This document shows positions 1 to 7,798 of a stretch of DNA of 57,206 nt, one piece after another. The stretch comes from Streptomyces sp. IMTB 2501 (lineage in GTDB: Bacteria; Actinomycetota; Actinomycetes; Streptomycetales; Streptomycetaceae). A program made the translations under genes and the position numbers. The stretch covers positions 1 to 57,206 of the forward strand of contig NZ_MQUS01000045.1 of assembly GCF_001953885.1 (NCBI RefSeq), read 5' to 3'. The notes beneath the pieces are model-generated. The model was not told the DNA's origin and made no database searches. It saw only the letters and a program-made list of their open reading frames with translations. Numbering within the stretch: the stretch's first letter is position 1; every line of letters starts with the position of its first letter.

Positions 1-414
1 TCACCGCCGCCGTGCTCGTCCCCACCGCCGTGCTCGTCCCCACCGCCGTGCTCGTCCCCACCGCCGTGGTCATCACCACGCCCGTGCTCGTCCCCACCAC
101 CGTGGTCGTCGCCCCGGCCGTGTTCGTCGTCACCCCGGTCGTTGCCGCGCACCAGGGCGAGCGCACCACCACCGGTGTGCACACCACCACGCGGCTTGTC
201 CCGGTCACCCCCACGCCCGCGGTCATCACCGCCGCCGTGCTCGTCCCCACCGCCGTGCTCGTCCCCACCACCGTGGTCATCACCACGCCCGTGCTCGTCC
301 CCACCACCGTGGTCGTCGCCCCGGCCGTGCTCGTCGTCACCCCGGTCGTTGCCGCGCACCAGGGTCAGCGCTCCGCCACCCGTGTGGATTCCACCGCGCG
401 GCTCGTCGTGTCCG
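1..414. repeat. 207-bp tandem repeat inside the secreted protein gene
   Basis: Two copies of a 207-bp unit (69 codons) are in tandem; equivalent anchor points lie at 141 and 348. Each unit contains 18-bp sub-repeats coding DEHGGG, three in the left copy and two in the right. The period is a multiple of three, so copy-number change would preserve the reading frame. Confidence 0.8.
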
Positions 415-635
415 CGGCCCTTGCCGTGGTTTTCACCGTGATCATTGTCGTGGTCGCGACCCGAGTCGCCGCGGCCGTGGTCGTCGTCGGAACCACGATT
501 GTGGTCCCGGCTGAAAGAGGAGTCGTCACGGCCTCCGTCGTCACCCGCGGGCACGGCGAGAGCCGCGCTGGGAACCGCGAAGGCGAGAGCGGCTGTTACT
601 GCCGCCGAGGCCAAAAGCATGCGGGCAGATCGCAT
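1..635 (-). CDS. Secreted His/Asp/Gly-rich repeat protein (C-terminus outside window)
   Basis: The gene reads leftward from an ATG at 633-635 and stays open to the window edge, giving 211 visible codons. Residues 1-28 form a signal peptide: MRSAR, then a hydrophobic Ala/Leu/Val stretch and a cleavage-like ALAVPA. The mature part is extremely hydrophilic and built of DEHGGG, DDHGRG and DDRG units, interrupted by a conserved GGxHTGGGALxLVRG block that occurs twice, 69 residues apart. The His/Asp-rich composition suggests metal binding or a wall-associated role, but no catalytic domain is visible and the function is unknown. The in-frame signal peptide and the in-frame repeat period support a real gene even though the stop codon is not seen. 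Confidence 0.7.
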   Translation of the reverse strand, partial: MRSARMLLASAAVTAALAFAVPSAALAVPAGDDGGRDDSSFSRDHNRGSDDDHGRGDSGRDHDNDHGENHGKGRGHDEPRGGIHTGGGALTLVRGNDRGDDEHGRGDDHGGGDEHGRGDDHGGGDEHGGGDEHGGGDDRGRGGDRDKPRGGVHTGGGALALVRGNDRGDDEHGRGDDHGGGDEHGRGDDHGGGDEHGGGDEHGGGDEHGGG

Positions 636-847
636 AGCGATGTCCTTCCGTCGTGGCCGGGCAGCGGATACCTCATCAGCTGAATGGACCCGTCCTCGAC
701 ATGAACCACCGTCAGTGAGTGCGCAAGCTCCCACCATCCGAGCCACCCAGCCGGGTCACTGAGCCACCCGTCTGCCCCAGTGATCGCGCCCCATATGCCA
801 TCATCCGGGCGAATCCCCGGGCGTGGCGCACGCCCCACACCGGCCGG

Positions 848-1177
848 GTGTCATATGCCCGCTCAGCGGAGCCCGGTCCCCGGCCGCCGGAGTTCCGCGA
901 CCACCTCCGCTTGGTGACGTACGTCGGGGTCTCGGCGGGTGTATCCGGGTCGGTGGCGGCGATGGTGCTCGTCGTCGCCGTGGTGGCCGTGGAGTTCGGC
1001 CCCGGACTGCCGATGGCGCTGTGCGTCGGCTGGGACCGGCCCGGCTGGTACGTGGTGGGCGGTCTGTTCGCGGTGACAGGACTGCTCGCTCCGCCCGCGG
1101 TGGGCCGGACCCGGCGGAGTAAGGCCACCCGGTCGGTCTCGACGCCGGTCGTGGAGCAGGTGGCGTCCGCTTCCTGA
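848..1177 (+). CDS. Small membrane protein, unknown function
   Basis: About 109 residues with strong GC3 bias on this strand. Two hydrophobic segments are visible, roughly residues 22-50 (Val/Ala-rich) and 70-85, so it is probably a two-span membrane protein with a short basic C-terminal tail. The start is uncertain: the reading frame is open from a GTG at 719, but the segment before 848 is proline-rich and lacks coding character. I do not recognise a family. It stands alone, 18 bp before an inverted repeat. Confidence 0.5.
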   Translation: MSYARSAEPGPRPPEFRDHLRLVTYVGVSAGVSGSVAAMVLVVAVVAVEFGPGLPMALCVGWDRPGWYVVGGLFAVTGLLAPPAVGRTRRSKATRSVSTPVVEQVASAS

Positions 1178-1195
1178 CACCCAGTCGCCCCTCTT

Positions 1196-1215
1196 GTTAT
1201 GACCGCCGTCATAAC
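1196..1215. promoter_or_regulatory. Perfect palindrome, candidate operator
   Basis: GTTATGAC, 4-bp spacer, GTCATAAC: perfect 8-bp arms, 48-67 bp before the likely GTG start of the next gene and just after the stop of the previous one. The AT-rich half sites in GC-rich DNA and the short spacer resemble a dimeric repressor site rather than a terminator. The regulator is unknown. Confidence 0.45.
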
Positions 1216-1262
1216 GCAGGCTGGTGCCGACAGCACGGCAGTCCGATGCGATGGAGGAAGCG

Positions 1263-2141
1263 GTGGCGGACGGAAGGGCGCGGGAGCTGTGGGAGCGGTA
1301 CGAGCCGGTGCACGATCTCGTGTACTTCGCACCGGAGGTCCGCCGGGCGGCGGACGCGCTCGGGATGCGGGGGTATTGGATGGGGTACTTCGCGCTGCGT
1401 GCGGCACCGCTCGGCGCGGTCCCGCCGTCGGTCGTGACGAGTTGTTTCTATGTCTTCCATCCCGCCCGGGTGGCCCGGGCCCTCCCAGACGCGTGGGCGT
1501 ATGCGGCCCCGGCCGATGTGCTGGCCGCCCGCCTCGATGCGCTTGACACGGCGATGACCAGTGTGTTCGGACCGGATGTCGTCGGCTCGGGCGACTTCGC
1601 CGAGGCCGCCGACCTCGCCTGGGAGGCAGCCGCGGCGGCGGACACCGCGGGTCGGGTGCTGGCCGCCGCCAACCAGGCGCTGGAGCGCCCGGACCGTCCC
1701 ACCGCCCGGCTGTGGCAGGGCCTGACGACGCTGCGCGAGCACCGGGGCGACTCGCATGTCGCGGTGCTGGTGGGTCAGGGGCTCGGGCCGGTGGAGGCCA
1801 TGGTGCTCAAGGCCGCGTCCGGCGAGTCCGACGGGGCGATGCTGCGGGAGACCCGCAAGTGGGACCCGGCGGACTGGGACACGGCCACAGCGCGGTTGCG
1901 TGAGCGTGGGCTGCTCATGGCCGACGGCTCCCTCACCCCGGCCGGGGCGGTCGTGCGCGCGGAGGTGGAGGCACTGACGGACGCGGCGGCCGAAGGCCCC
2001 TGGACCGCGCTCGGCGCCGACCGCACCACCCGGCTGGCCGGCCTGCTGGAGCCGCTGTCCCGCCTGGTCGAGAGCTCGGGGCTGCTGCCTCCGGGCAATC
2101 CGGTGGGACTGATCCGGGGCTCTCATCCCGTCGCCGACTGA
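1263..2141 (+). CDS. SCO6745-family protein
   Basis: About 292 residues resembling the actinobacterial SCO6745 family, whose N-terminus shows EPVHxxxYFAPE, a GYWxGYFAxRAAPLG block and a C-terminal winged-helix-like part. Here these are WERYEPVHDLVYFAPE and RGYWMGYFALRAAPLG near the N-terminus, and RETRKWDPADWDTATARL in the C-terminal half. The biochemical role of the family is not established. I prefer the GTG at 1263 because GGAGG at 1253-1257 sits 5 bases upstream; ATG 1251 and GTG 1224 are in frame but lack a ribosome site. Confidence 0.75.
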   Translation: MADGRARELWERYEPVHDLVYFAPEVRRAADALGMRGYWMGYFALRAAPLGAVPPSVVTSCFYVFHPARVARALPDAWAYAAPADVLAARLDALDTAMTSVFGPDVVGSGDFAEAADLAWEAAAAADTAGRVLAAANQALERPDRPTARLWQGLTTLREHRGDSHVAVLVGQGLGPVEAMVLKAASGESDGAMLRETRKWDPADWDTATARLRERGLLMADGSLTPAGAVVRAEVEALTDAAAEGPWTALGADRTTRLAGLLEPLSRLVESSGLLPPGNPVGLIRGSHPVAD

Positions 2142-2190
2142 GCGGCCTTCGGGCGAGTGCGTTGTCGACCGCCCGCCGTGCTCCGGTCGA

Positions 2191-2240
2191 GTCCGTACGG
2201 CGCCCCCGCCCGCCACAGTGGGCGGGGGCGCCGTACGGAC
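2191..2240. terminator. Bidirectional terminator with 21-bp stem
   Basis: Perfect 21-bp inverted repeat (arms 2191-2211 and 2220-2240, 8-base loop) between the convergent SCO6745-family gene and the P450 gene. There is no T-tract, as is common in streptomycetes. Confidence 0.85.
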
Positions 2241-2256
2241 GGCTGCGGGTCGCTGG

Positions 2257-3468
2257 TTACCAGGTCACCGGCAGCCGCTCGGGCATCCGTTTCATGAAGC
2301 CGGTACGCCAGACCAGTTGGCCGGGCGGTACGGCGAGCGCGAGGTCCGGGAGCCGGTCGAGGAGGACCTCCAGGGCGATCCGGGCGTGGGCGCGGCCGAG
2401 CGCGGTCGCGGGGCAGTAGTGGGCGCCGCCGCCGAAGGAGAGGTGGTCGGCGGTGTTGTCGCGGTGGACGTCGAAACGGTGCGGGTCGGGAAACTTCTCC
2501 GGGTCGAGGTTCGCACCCTCGACCAGCACGAGGACGAGTTCGCCCTGCTTCACGTCGACGTCACCGAGCCGGACGTCCTCCAGCGCCAGGCGCGGCAGGG
2601 CGTCGCCGATGGAGAGGTTGACCCGCAGCAGTTCCTCCACGCCCGGACCGATCAGGTCGGGGCGGTCCCGGAGGAGGTCGCGGGCGATGGGATGGGTGAG
2701 CAGGTGGACCAGGGCCATGGCGAGGAAGCCGGAGGTGGAGATCACACCGGCGCCGAACATGGTGACCCCGACGGTGGCCAGCATCTCGTCGCTGAGATGG
2801 GCGTACTCGGGGTCGTCGCGCAGCGCGGCGAGTTCACCCATCAGGCCGTGCGTCGCGGGGTCGTCGAGCAGGGCCGTCATCCGGGCGATGTCCCGGTCCC
2901 AGTTGATCTTCGCGCCGGTGATGGGGCACGGCGCGTTCATGAAGGCGATGTCCAGGCTGCGCAGGAAGGCCGGGGCCTCGGTCTGCGGGATGCCGAGGAT
3001 GCGGCAGTGCATGCCCGCCGAGTACGGGTCGCAGAACGCGGCGCGCAGATCGGCCGTCGGGCCTTCGGCCACCATCTGGTCCGCCAGCCGGTGCGCCTCC
3101 TCGCGCAGCCACTCCATCAGGCCGGGTGACTTCGGATTGAGCGCCTTCATCACCGCCCGCCGCAACCCGGCGCCGGTGATGTTGCCCATGTTGTTCACGA
3201 CCTCGGGCGGGATCGTGAGCGCGTACTGCCGGGGAACTCCGGGAGCGGAGGTGTCCTTCAGGGAGAACCGGTCGTCCTTCAGTACCTGCGCGCACAGGTC
3301 GTACGACGACACGAGCCAGGCTTCGGCACCGGCGATGGTCCGCACGCGCCGTACGGGGGTGGCGGCGCGTATCTCCTCGACCTCGGCGGGGACCTGGGTG
3401 CCGTCCCAGGAGAACGGGAAGTCGAGCAGGTGCGGGGCGTCGGTGCGGGTGCCGGGGGCGGCGGTCAT
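2257..3468 (-). CDS. Cytochrome P450, cyclodipeptide-tailoring type
   Basis: A 403-residue P450. The heme-thiolate loop is FGGGAHYC with Cys352, and the K-helix ExxR is E279-x-x-R282. The I-helix around residues 236-247 reads FGAGVISTS, so the usual acid-alcohol pair of (A/G)GxDT is replaced by Ile243-Ser244. The ATG at 3468 has AAGGAG upstream and overlaps the stop of the cyclodipeptide synthase gene by ATGA, so the two are translationally coupled. P450s paired this way with such synthases in Streptomyces hydroxylate, dimerise or couple diketopiperazines to nucleobases. The exact reaction cannot be read from the sequence, but the substrate is inferred to be the diketopiperazine made by its partner. 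It ends next to a strong terminator, so the operon appears to have two genes. Confidence 0.9.
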   Translation of the reverse strand: MTAAPGTRTDAPHLLDFPFSWDGTQVPAEVEEIRAATPVRRVRTIAGAEAWLVSSYDLCAQVLKDDRFSLKDTSAPGVPRQYALTIPPEVVNNMGNITGAGLRRAVMKALNPKSPGLMEWLREEAHRLADQMVAEGPTADLRAAFCDPYSAGMHCRILGIPQTEAPAFLRSLDIAFMNAPCPITGAKINWDRDIARMTALLDDPATHGLMGELAALRDDPEYAHLSDEMLATVGVTMFGAGVISTSGFLAMALVHLLTHPIARDLLRDRPDLIGPGVEELLRVNLSIGDALPRLALEDVRLGDVDVKQGELVLVLVEGANLDPEKFPDPHRFDVHRDNTADHLSFGGGAHYCPATALGRAHARIALEVLLDRLPDLALAVPPGQLVWRTGFMKRMPERLPVTW

Positions 3469-4175
3469 GCCACGGCTCCTTCCAGGGCGGTGGGGGTGAC
3501 GATGGCGTGGCCCTGGTTGCGGGAGGCGCGCAGACCGGCGCCGCGGGAGTACAACAGCTCGGCCATCGGCAGCAGTTGGTGGTAGCAGTTGAGCGAGGAG
3601 GGCACCTTGAGGATGGCGGGGGTGTCCAGGAACAGCGGGGCCTCGGCACACACGTACTCCAGGCACACGGCGCGCTGACGTTCGGTCGGTGTCTCGCCCC
3701 GCGCGCTAAGGAAACGATTTACCAAGGCATCGCAAACGGCCCGGAAGGCGCCGTCGGAGGACAGGCGGTCCTTGAGCTGCCGATGGATGTCCTGATAGGC
3801 GGGGTTGGTGCGGAACTCCGACATCGGGTGCCAGTCCAGCCGCAGTCCCTCCGGGTCCGCCGCCGACACGGCGTCCCGGACCTTGGCGCGTACACCACGC
3901 AGGTTCTTCACCGCCTTGCGCCGGGCCTCGTCCGGCGGATAGCCGGACGCCTCGTACATCTCGGCGACGTACAGGTCGGTATAGACGAAGTCGACCCTGT
4001 CGAAGTGGTCCAGTCCCCAGCGGGCGAGGTCGTGCAGGCGGCGGGCGGAGAAGTAGCTGTTGCCCGGGGACACACCGATCACGGCGTGCGCGCCCTCGCC
4101 CAGAATGACTTCGCAGTGGGAGGTGTACGGCTGGACTTCGAAGACGTCGGCCATCAGCACGGATGCTGTGGTCAA
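3465..4175 (-). CDS. tRNA-dependent cyclodipeptide synthase (NYH subfamily)
   Basis: A 236-residue cyclodipeptide synthase, which joins two aminoacyl groups taken from charged tRNAs into a diketopiperazine. The family landmarks are present: nucleophile Ser36 in GVSPGNSYFS, Asn39, Tyr174 and Glu178 in EYVCAE, and Tyr198-His199 in LNCYHQLLP. Asn39/Tyr198/His199 match the N-Y-H signature of the AlbC-like subfamily. The likely start is a TTG at 4175 with GGAGG nine bases upstream; an internal ATG at 4154 lacks a ribosome site. It is the first gene of a two-gene operon with the P450. The amino acids incorporated cannot be read safely from the sequence. Confidence 0.93.
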   Translation of the reverse strand: MTTASVLMADVFEVQPYTSHCEVILGEGAHAVIGVSPGNSYFSARRLHDLARWGLDHFDRVDFVYTDLYVAEMYEASGYPPDEARRKAVKNLRGVRAKVRDAVSAADPEGLRLDWHPMSEFRTNPAYQDIHRQLKDRLSSDGAFRAVCDALVNRFLSARGETPTERQRAVCLEYVCAEAPLFLDTPAILKVPSSLNCYHQLLPMAELLYSRGAGLRASRNQGHAIVTPTALEGAVA

Positions 4176-4325
4176 AGGGGAAAGCCTCCGCCGCGCGCTA
4201 GTCCCGGCGGGGCCCTGTGCCCCTGGTGTGGCTGCGCGGCGCCCTCACGCTAACCGTAGTGGATCAGCACGGGCAGTTACTGCCTGGTTTTGGCTGAAAA
4301 CAGTCGTAGCAATGCTCGAAGTTCC

Positions 4326-4338
4326 ATGCAACGTGCAT
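4326..4338. promoter_or_regulatory. Short palindrome in divergent promoter region
   Basis: ATGCA-ACG-TGCAT, a perfect 5-bp inverted repeat in the 188-bp region between the divergent cyclodipeptide synthase and fructosamine-kinase-like genes, 26 bp before the latter start. It is a possible operator; the half sites are short, so chance is not excluded. Confidence 0.25.
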
Positions 4339-4363
4339 CTGTTGCGAGCCGTACGCTGAGGTC

Positions 4364-5239
4364 GTGTTCAACCGAGACGAGGCCTACGAGGATCCGGGCC
4401 GGGTGGCGTCCCGGCTCACCGGACGCCCGGCCACCGGGGCGCGCACGGGGTCCGGATCACCTGCCGAGGTCACCCTGGACGACGGCGCCCGGGTGATGGT
4501 CAAGCGCGGCGACACACCCGGGGCCATACGGGCCGAGGTGGCCGGACTGCGCTGGCTGGCCGCCGCGGACGCGGTCCGGGTGCCGGCGGTGCTCGGTCAC
4601 GACGAACGCTGGATGGTGACGGAGCGGGTGCCGACCGGGCGGCCGGACCCCACGGCGGCACTGCGTTTCGGTCGATCCCTGGCCGCTCTTCACGCGGCCG
4701 GTGCACCGCATCTCGGGGCGGCGCCGCCTGACGGCCCCGAGGACGCGTTCATCGGCCTCGCTCCCATGCGCAACACGCCCGGCACGAACTGGCCCAGCTG
4801 GTACGCCGAGCACCGCGTACTGCCGTATGTGCGCGGCGCGGTCGACCGCGGCACGCTCCGCCCGGACGAGGCGGCCGTCTTCGAGCAGGTCTGTGCGCGG
4901 CTGCCCGACCTGGCGGGTCCCGCCGAGCCGCCCGCGCGGCTGCACGGCGACCTGTGGAACGGGAACGTGCTGTGGGGCGCCGACGGCGAGGTCCGGCTCA
5001 TCGACCCGGCCGCGCACGGCGGACACCGGGAGACCGACCTGGCGATGCTCCAGCTGTTCGGCTGCCCTCATCTGGACCGCGTGCTCGCCGGGTACGAGGA
5101 GGCGGCGCCGCTCGCGCCAGGCCGGCAGGACCGCGTGGGCGTACACCAGTTGTTCCCGCTGCTGGTGCACGCGGTGCTGTTCGGACGCGGATATGCGGAA
5201 CAGGCCCTGACCGCGGCCCGGGACGCACTCGCGGTGTGA
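4364..5239 (+). CDS. Fructosamine kinase family protein
   Basis: 291 residues with the aminoglycoside-phosphotransferase fold as found in fructosamine/ketosamine kinases. The catalytic loop HGDLWNGN is near residue 200, followed by the metal-binding IDPAAHGGHRETDLAM. The N-terminal nucleotide site has ARVMVKR with the expected lysine. Family members phosphorylate ketosamines on sugar-modified amines or proteins. The start is GTG at 4364 with GAGG close upstream. It is transcribed divergently from the cyclodipeptide synthase operon, and nothing shows that it belongs to that pathway. Confidence 0.85.
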   Translation: MFNRDEAYEDPGRVASRLTGRPATGARTGSGSPAEVTLDDGARVMVKRGDTPGAIRAEVAGLRWLAAADAVRVPAVLGHDERWMVTERVPTGRPDPTAALRFGRSLAALHAAGAPHLGAAPPDGPEDAFIGLAPMRNTPGTNWPSWYAEHRVLPYVRGAVDRGTLRPDEAAVFEQVCARLPDLAGPAEPPARLHGDLWNGNVLWGADGEVRLIDPAAHGGHRETDLAMLQLFGCPHLDRVLAGYEEAAPLAPGRQDRVGVHQLFPLLVHAVLFGRGYAEQALTAARDALAV

Positions 5240-5495
5240 CGCGGATCCGGCGGACGGCTACTTGCGTCCCCGGCCACCGGGCTCTCCGGCCGGTCCAGTT
5301 GACGACGGGTCCCTCGACCAGGCGGAGTGCGGCCGCGAAATGGCGGTCCGCAGTGGGCAACGTACTGGGCGCCATCGGCGTCCTGAGCCATGCGGGCCCT
5401 TCCGGCACCCCTCCGACCTGCGATTACGCAGAGTGAGGAAACCAATCACCCGTTCGATTCGTATAAGGACGTGAAAGCCGAATCAGGGAGAGACC
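5240..5495 (+). promoter_or_regulatory. Gene-free leader region before the RiPP precursor
   Basis: 256 bp without a convincing gene. The last 60 bases are clearly AT-richer than the surroundings (around 5436-5480) and precede GGGAGAG at the precursor start, so the promoter of the RiPP locus probably lies here. No palindromic operator was evident. Confidence 0.35.
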
Positions 5496-5687
5496 ATGCA
5501 ACCGTTCACGCTCAACTACGCGCGCCCCGCTGTGCAGTTGGACGTCACCACTCCGTATGCGTACGACTCCGGACTGCAGTTGAACGTCCTCCCGGACGGG
5601 CGGATAGCCGCCACCGACCACGCGACCCTGAGAGCTCTGGGGACCACCACGTCGACCGCCGGTTCCAAGACCCACTTCGACGACTGA
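5496..5687 (+). CDS. tgmA: ATP-grasp-modified RiPP precursor peptide
   Basis: 63 residues of the type targeted by SAV_5884-like ATP-grasp maturases. The leader carries FTLNYARPAVQLDV and YAYDSGLQLNV, and the C-terminal core is TTTSTAGSKTHFDD (residues 50-63). In graspetides, Ser/Thr hydroxyls or Lys amines are linked to Asp/Glu side chains. Here the candidate donors are Thr50-52, Ser53, Thr54, Ser57, Lys58 and Thr59, while only Asp62 and Asp63 can accept in the core. The ATG is preceded by GGGAGAG. The maturase gene follows 17 bp downstream, supporting an operon. Confidence 0.88.
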   Translation: MQPFTLNYARPAVQLDVTTPYAYDSGLQLNVLPDGRIAATDHATLRALGTTTSTAGSKTHFDD

Positions 5688-5704
5688 ACCGCGGACCCAG
5701 AGAT

Positions 5705-6688
5705 ATGACCGTGCTCATCCTGACCAGACAAGAAGACGTGACGGCGGACATGGTGGTCCTCCGGCTGGGCGAAGCCGGAGTGCCCGTCGTCCGGCTCGAT
5801 CCCGCCGATCTGACCAACGGGGTGGCGCTGTCGGGCGAGTACGTGCAGGGCGCCTACCGGGGGCATCTGTCCGTCGGCGGGCGCCTGGTGACCATGAGCG
5901 GCCTGCGCTCCGTCTGGGTGCGCAGGCCCGGGGAGGCGGCCGCTCGCGCCGCCCAGCCGTCCGCCTGGCTGACGGAGGAGTCGTCACAGGCGCTGTACGG
6001 CATGCTGCGCACCACCGACACGCGCTGGATGAACCATCCGGACGCGGCCCGCCGCGCCCGGCACAAGCCCTGGCAGCTGCATCTCGCACAGCGCAGCGGC
6101 CTCGCGGTGCCGGCCACGCTGATCACGACGTTCCCGCAGGCGGCGCGGGAGTTCGCGGAGCGTTTCCCGGATCTGGTGGTCAAGCCGGTGTCCGGTGCGC
6201 ATCCGCAGGAGCCCCCGCGCGCGGTACCGACCAGCCGGGTCGCGCCGGACGCCGACTTCTCGGCGGTGGCCTTCGGTCCGACGCTGCTGCAGCGGCGGGT
6301 CGGCAAGCGGGCGGACATCCGGCTCACCGTCGTCGGCGACACCCTGCTGGCCGCGCGCAAGCCCGCCGACCCCGACGCCCACCCGGACGACGTGGACGTC
6401 CGTTTCGCCCCCTCGGTCTCTCCCTGGCTGCCCGCGGACGTGCCGGCGCGCGTCGCCGAGGGCGTACGGCGGTACATGAGGGGCGCCGAACTGGCCTACG
6501 GCGCATTCGACTTCGCCGAGGACGCCGACGGGATCTGGTGGTTCCTGGAGTGCAACCAGTCGGGACAGTTCGGGTTCGTCGAGATGGACACAGGTCAGCC
6601 CATCGCCGCGACGATCGCAGACTGGCTTGCCGGGGACGGGGATCCGGACGGCAGGTGTGCGGAGGGCAGCCGGGGCGCAGCCTCTTGA
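5705..6688 (+). CDS. tgmB: ATP-grasp ribosomal peptide maturase
   Basis: 327 residues; an ATP-grasp ligase expected to activate Asp/Glu carboxylates of the adjacent precursor as acyl phosphates and form macrocyclic ester or amide bonds. Visible landmarks are the MTVLILTRQEDVTADMVV N-terminus typical of this family, the nucleotide-binding lysine in LVVKPVSGAH (about residue 160), LLQRRVGKRADIRLTVVG, and the metal-binding LECNQSGQFGFVE near residue 285. The ATG at 5705 is chosen because it begins this N-terminal motif. The next gene starts 35 bp downstream, so the three genes are probably co-transcribed. Confidence 0.9.
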   Translation: MTVLILTRQEDVTADMVVLRLGEAGVPVVRLDPADLTNGVALSGEYVQGAYRGHLSVGGRLVTMSGLRSVWVRRPGEAAARAAQPSAWLTEESSQALYGMLRTTDTRWMNHPDAARRARHKPWQLHLAQRSGLAVPATLITTFPQAAREFAERFPDLVVKPVSGAHPQEPPRAVPTSRVAPDADFSAVAFGPTLLQRRVGKRADIRLTVVGDTLLAARKPADPDAHPDDVDVRFAPSVSPWLPADVPARVAEGVRRYMRGAELAYGAFDFAEDADGIWWFLECNQSGQFGFVEMDTGQPIAATIADWLAGDGDPDGRCAEGSRGAAS

Positions 6689-6723
6689 GGGTGCGGGGAT
6701 CGGCTCGGAGAAAGGAACGCCTC

Positions 6724-7611
6724 ATGCGCATCGGATTGCTGGGAACGGGCCCGTGGGCCCAAACGGCATACGCTCCCGCCCTCTCCGGCCACCCCGGCGT
6801 GGAGTTCGCCGGAGTGTGGGGCCGCAGGCCCGAGGCGGCCACAGCGCTGGCCACGGGGTACGGCGTCCCCACGTACGACGACGTGGACGCGCTGCTGGCC
6901 GATGTGGACGCGGTGGCCGTGGCCCTGCCGCCGTCCGTGCAGGCCGAGTTGGCGGTACGGGCGGCACGGGCGGGCCGTCATCTGCTGCTGGACAAGCCGC
7001 TCGGGGTGGCGGTCGCCGAGGGCCGGGCCGTGGTGGCCGCGGCGGAACGGGCCGGGGTGGCCTCGGTGGTGTTCTTCACGGCCCGCTTCCAGAAGGAGCC
7101 GGAGGCCTGGATCGAGGAACAGGCTGCCGTGGCGGGCTGGTTCACGGCCCGGGCGCAGTGGCTGGGGGCCGTGTTCACCTCCGACAGCCCGTTCGCGGGC
7201 TCGCCTTGGCGGCGGGAGAAGGGTGCGCTGTGGGACGTCGGCCCGCACGCCCTGTCGGTGCTGCTGCCGGTCCTCGGTGACGTACGGCAGATGGTGGCTG
7301 CGGCGCACGGTCCCGCGGACACCGTGCACCTGGTCCTCGACCACGCCACCGGTGCGTCGAGCACCCTCACGCTGAGCCTGACGGCTCCGCCCGCGGCTGC
7401 CGGGGCCGATGTGGAGCTGCGGGGCGAGGCGGGCGTGGCACTGCTGCCGGGCAGTTCCGAGGGAGCGGTCCCGGCGCTGACGCGCGCGGTCGACGCCCTG
7501 CTGACGGCCGCCCGCACGGGCCGCCCGCACGCCTGCGACGCCGCGTTCGGCCTCCGCGTCACCGAAATCCTGGCCACAGCCCAGGCCCGGCTGGCAGCCG
7601 AGGACGACTAG
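6724..7611 (+). CDS. Gfo/Idh/MocA-family oxidoreductase
   Basis: 295 residues. The Rossmann start RIGLLGTGPWAQTAYAPAL (GxGxxA-like) binds NAD(P), LLLDKPLGV holds the catalytic lysine of the EKP-type motif (here DKP), and GALWDVGPHALSVLLPVLG carries the usual C-terminal Asp and His. It starts at ATG 6724 with AAAGGAA upstream. Its place directly behind the RiPP maturase suggests a tailoring or resistance-linked role, although family members usually act on sugars or polyols. Its TAG stop lies in the CTAG end of the repeat element that follows, so the original C-terminus may have been altered. Confidence 0.82.
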   Translation: MRIGLLGTGPWAQTAYAPALSGHPGVEFAGVWGRRPEAATALATGYGVPTYDDVDALLADVDAVAVALPPSVQAELAVRAARAGRHLLLDKPLGVAVAEGRAVVAAAERAGVASVVFFTARFQKEPEAWIEEQAAVAGWFTARAQWLGAVFTSDSPFAGSPWRREKGALWDVGPHALSVLLPVLGDVRQMVAAAHGPADTVHLVLDHATGASSTLTLSLTAPPAAAGADVELRGEAGVALLPGSSEGAVPALTRAVDALLTAARTGRPHACDAAFGLRVTEILATAQARLAAEDD

Positions 7612-7798
7612 TGCCCCGGCAGGCAACGCCTGCCCGCCAAGGAGCGGCGTCCGGTGCGTGCTCTGGGGGCCCCGGCCGAAGGCTGGGGGAGTGCCGGACG
7701 GAAGGCCTCGTACTGGACGTACGTGGGCTTTCGGCCGGTGCGGCGAGAGGGCGTGCCCGGCGTCGCGACGGGGCGAACGCTGCCTGTTGGGGCACTAG
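7608..7798 (+). mobile_element. MITE-like repeat element, copy 1
   Basis: 191 bp bounded by CTAG. The left end reads CTAGTGCCCCGGCAGGCAAC, and the complement of the right end reads CTAGTGCCCCAACAGGCAGC, giving imperfect ~20-bp terminal inverted repeats. The interior shares GGCTTTCGGCCGGTGCGGCG and GCGTCGCGACGGGGCGAACG with the other copies. No transposase is encoded. The stop codon of the preceding oxidoreductase gene is formed by the left CTAG. Confidence 0.7.

Noticed and set aside
12..683. Val/Thr/Pro repeat frame on the plus strand at the left edge
   Set aside because: It is the antisense of the DEHGGG repeats; only the minus frame has a signal peptide and sensible start.
712..1407. Minus-strand 231-codon frame
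   Set aside because: Antisense to the small membrane protein and the SCO6745 gene start. Proline/threonine-rich, with no ribosome site; the plus strand shows better codon bias.
7611..7795. Short open frames inside the repeat elements on both strands
   Set aside because: They recur only because the element is repeated, have no ribosome sites and no fold-like pattern. They are treated as element sequence.
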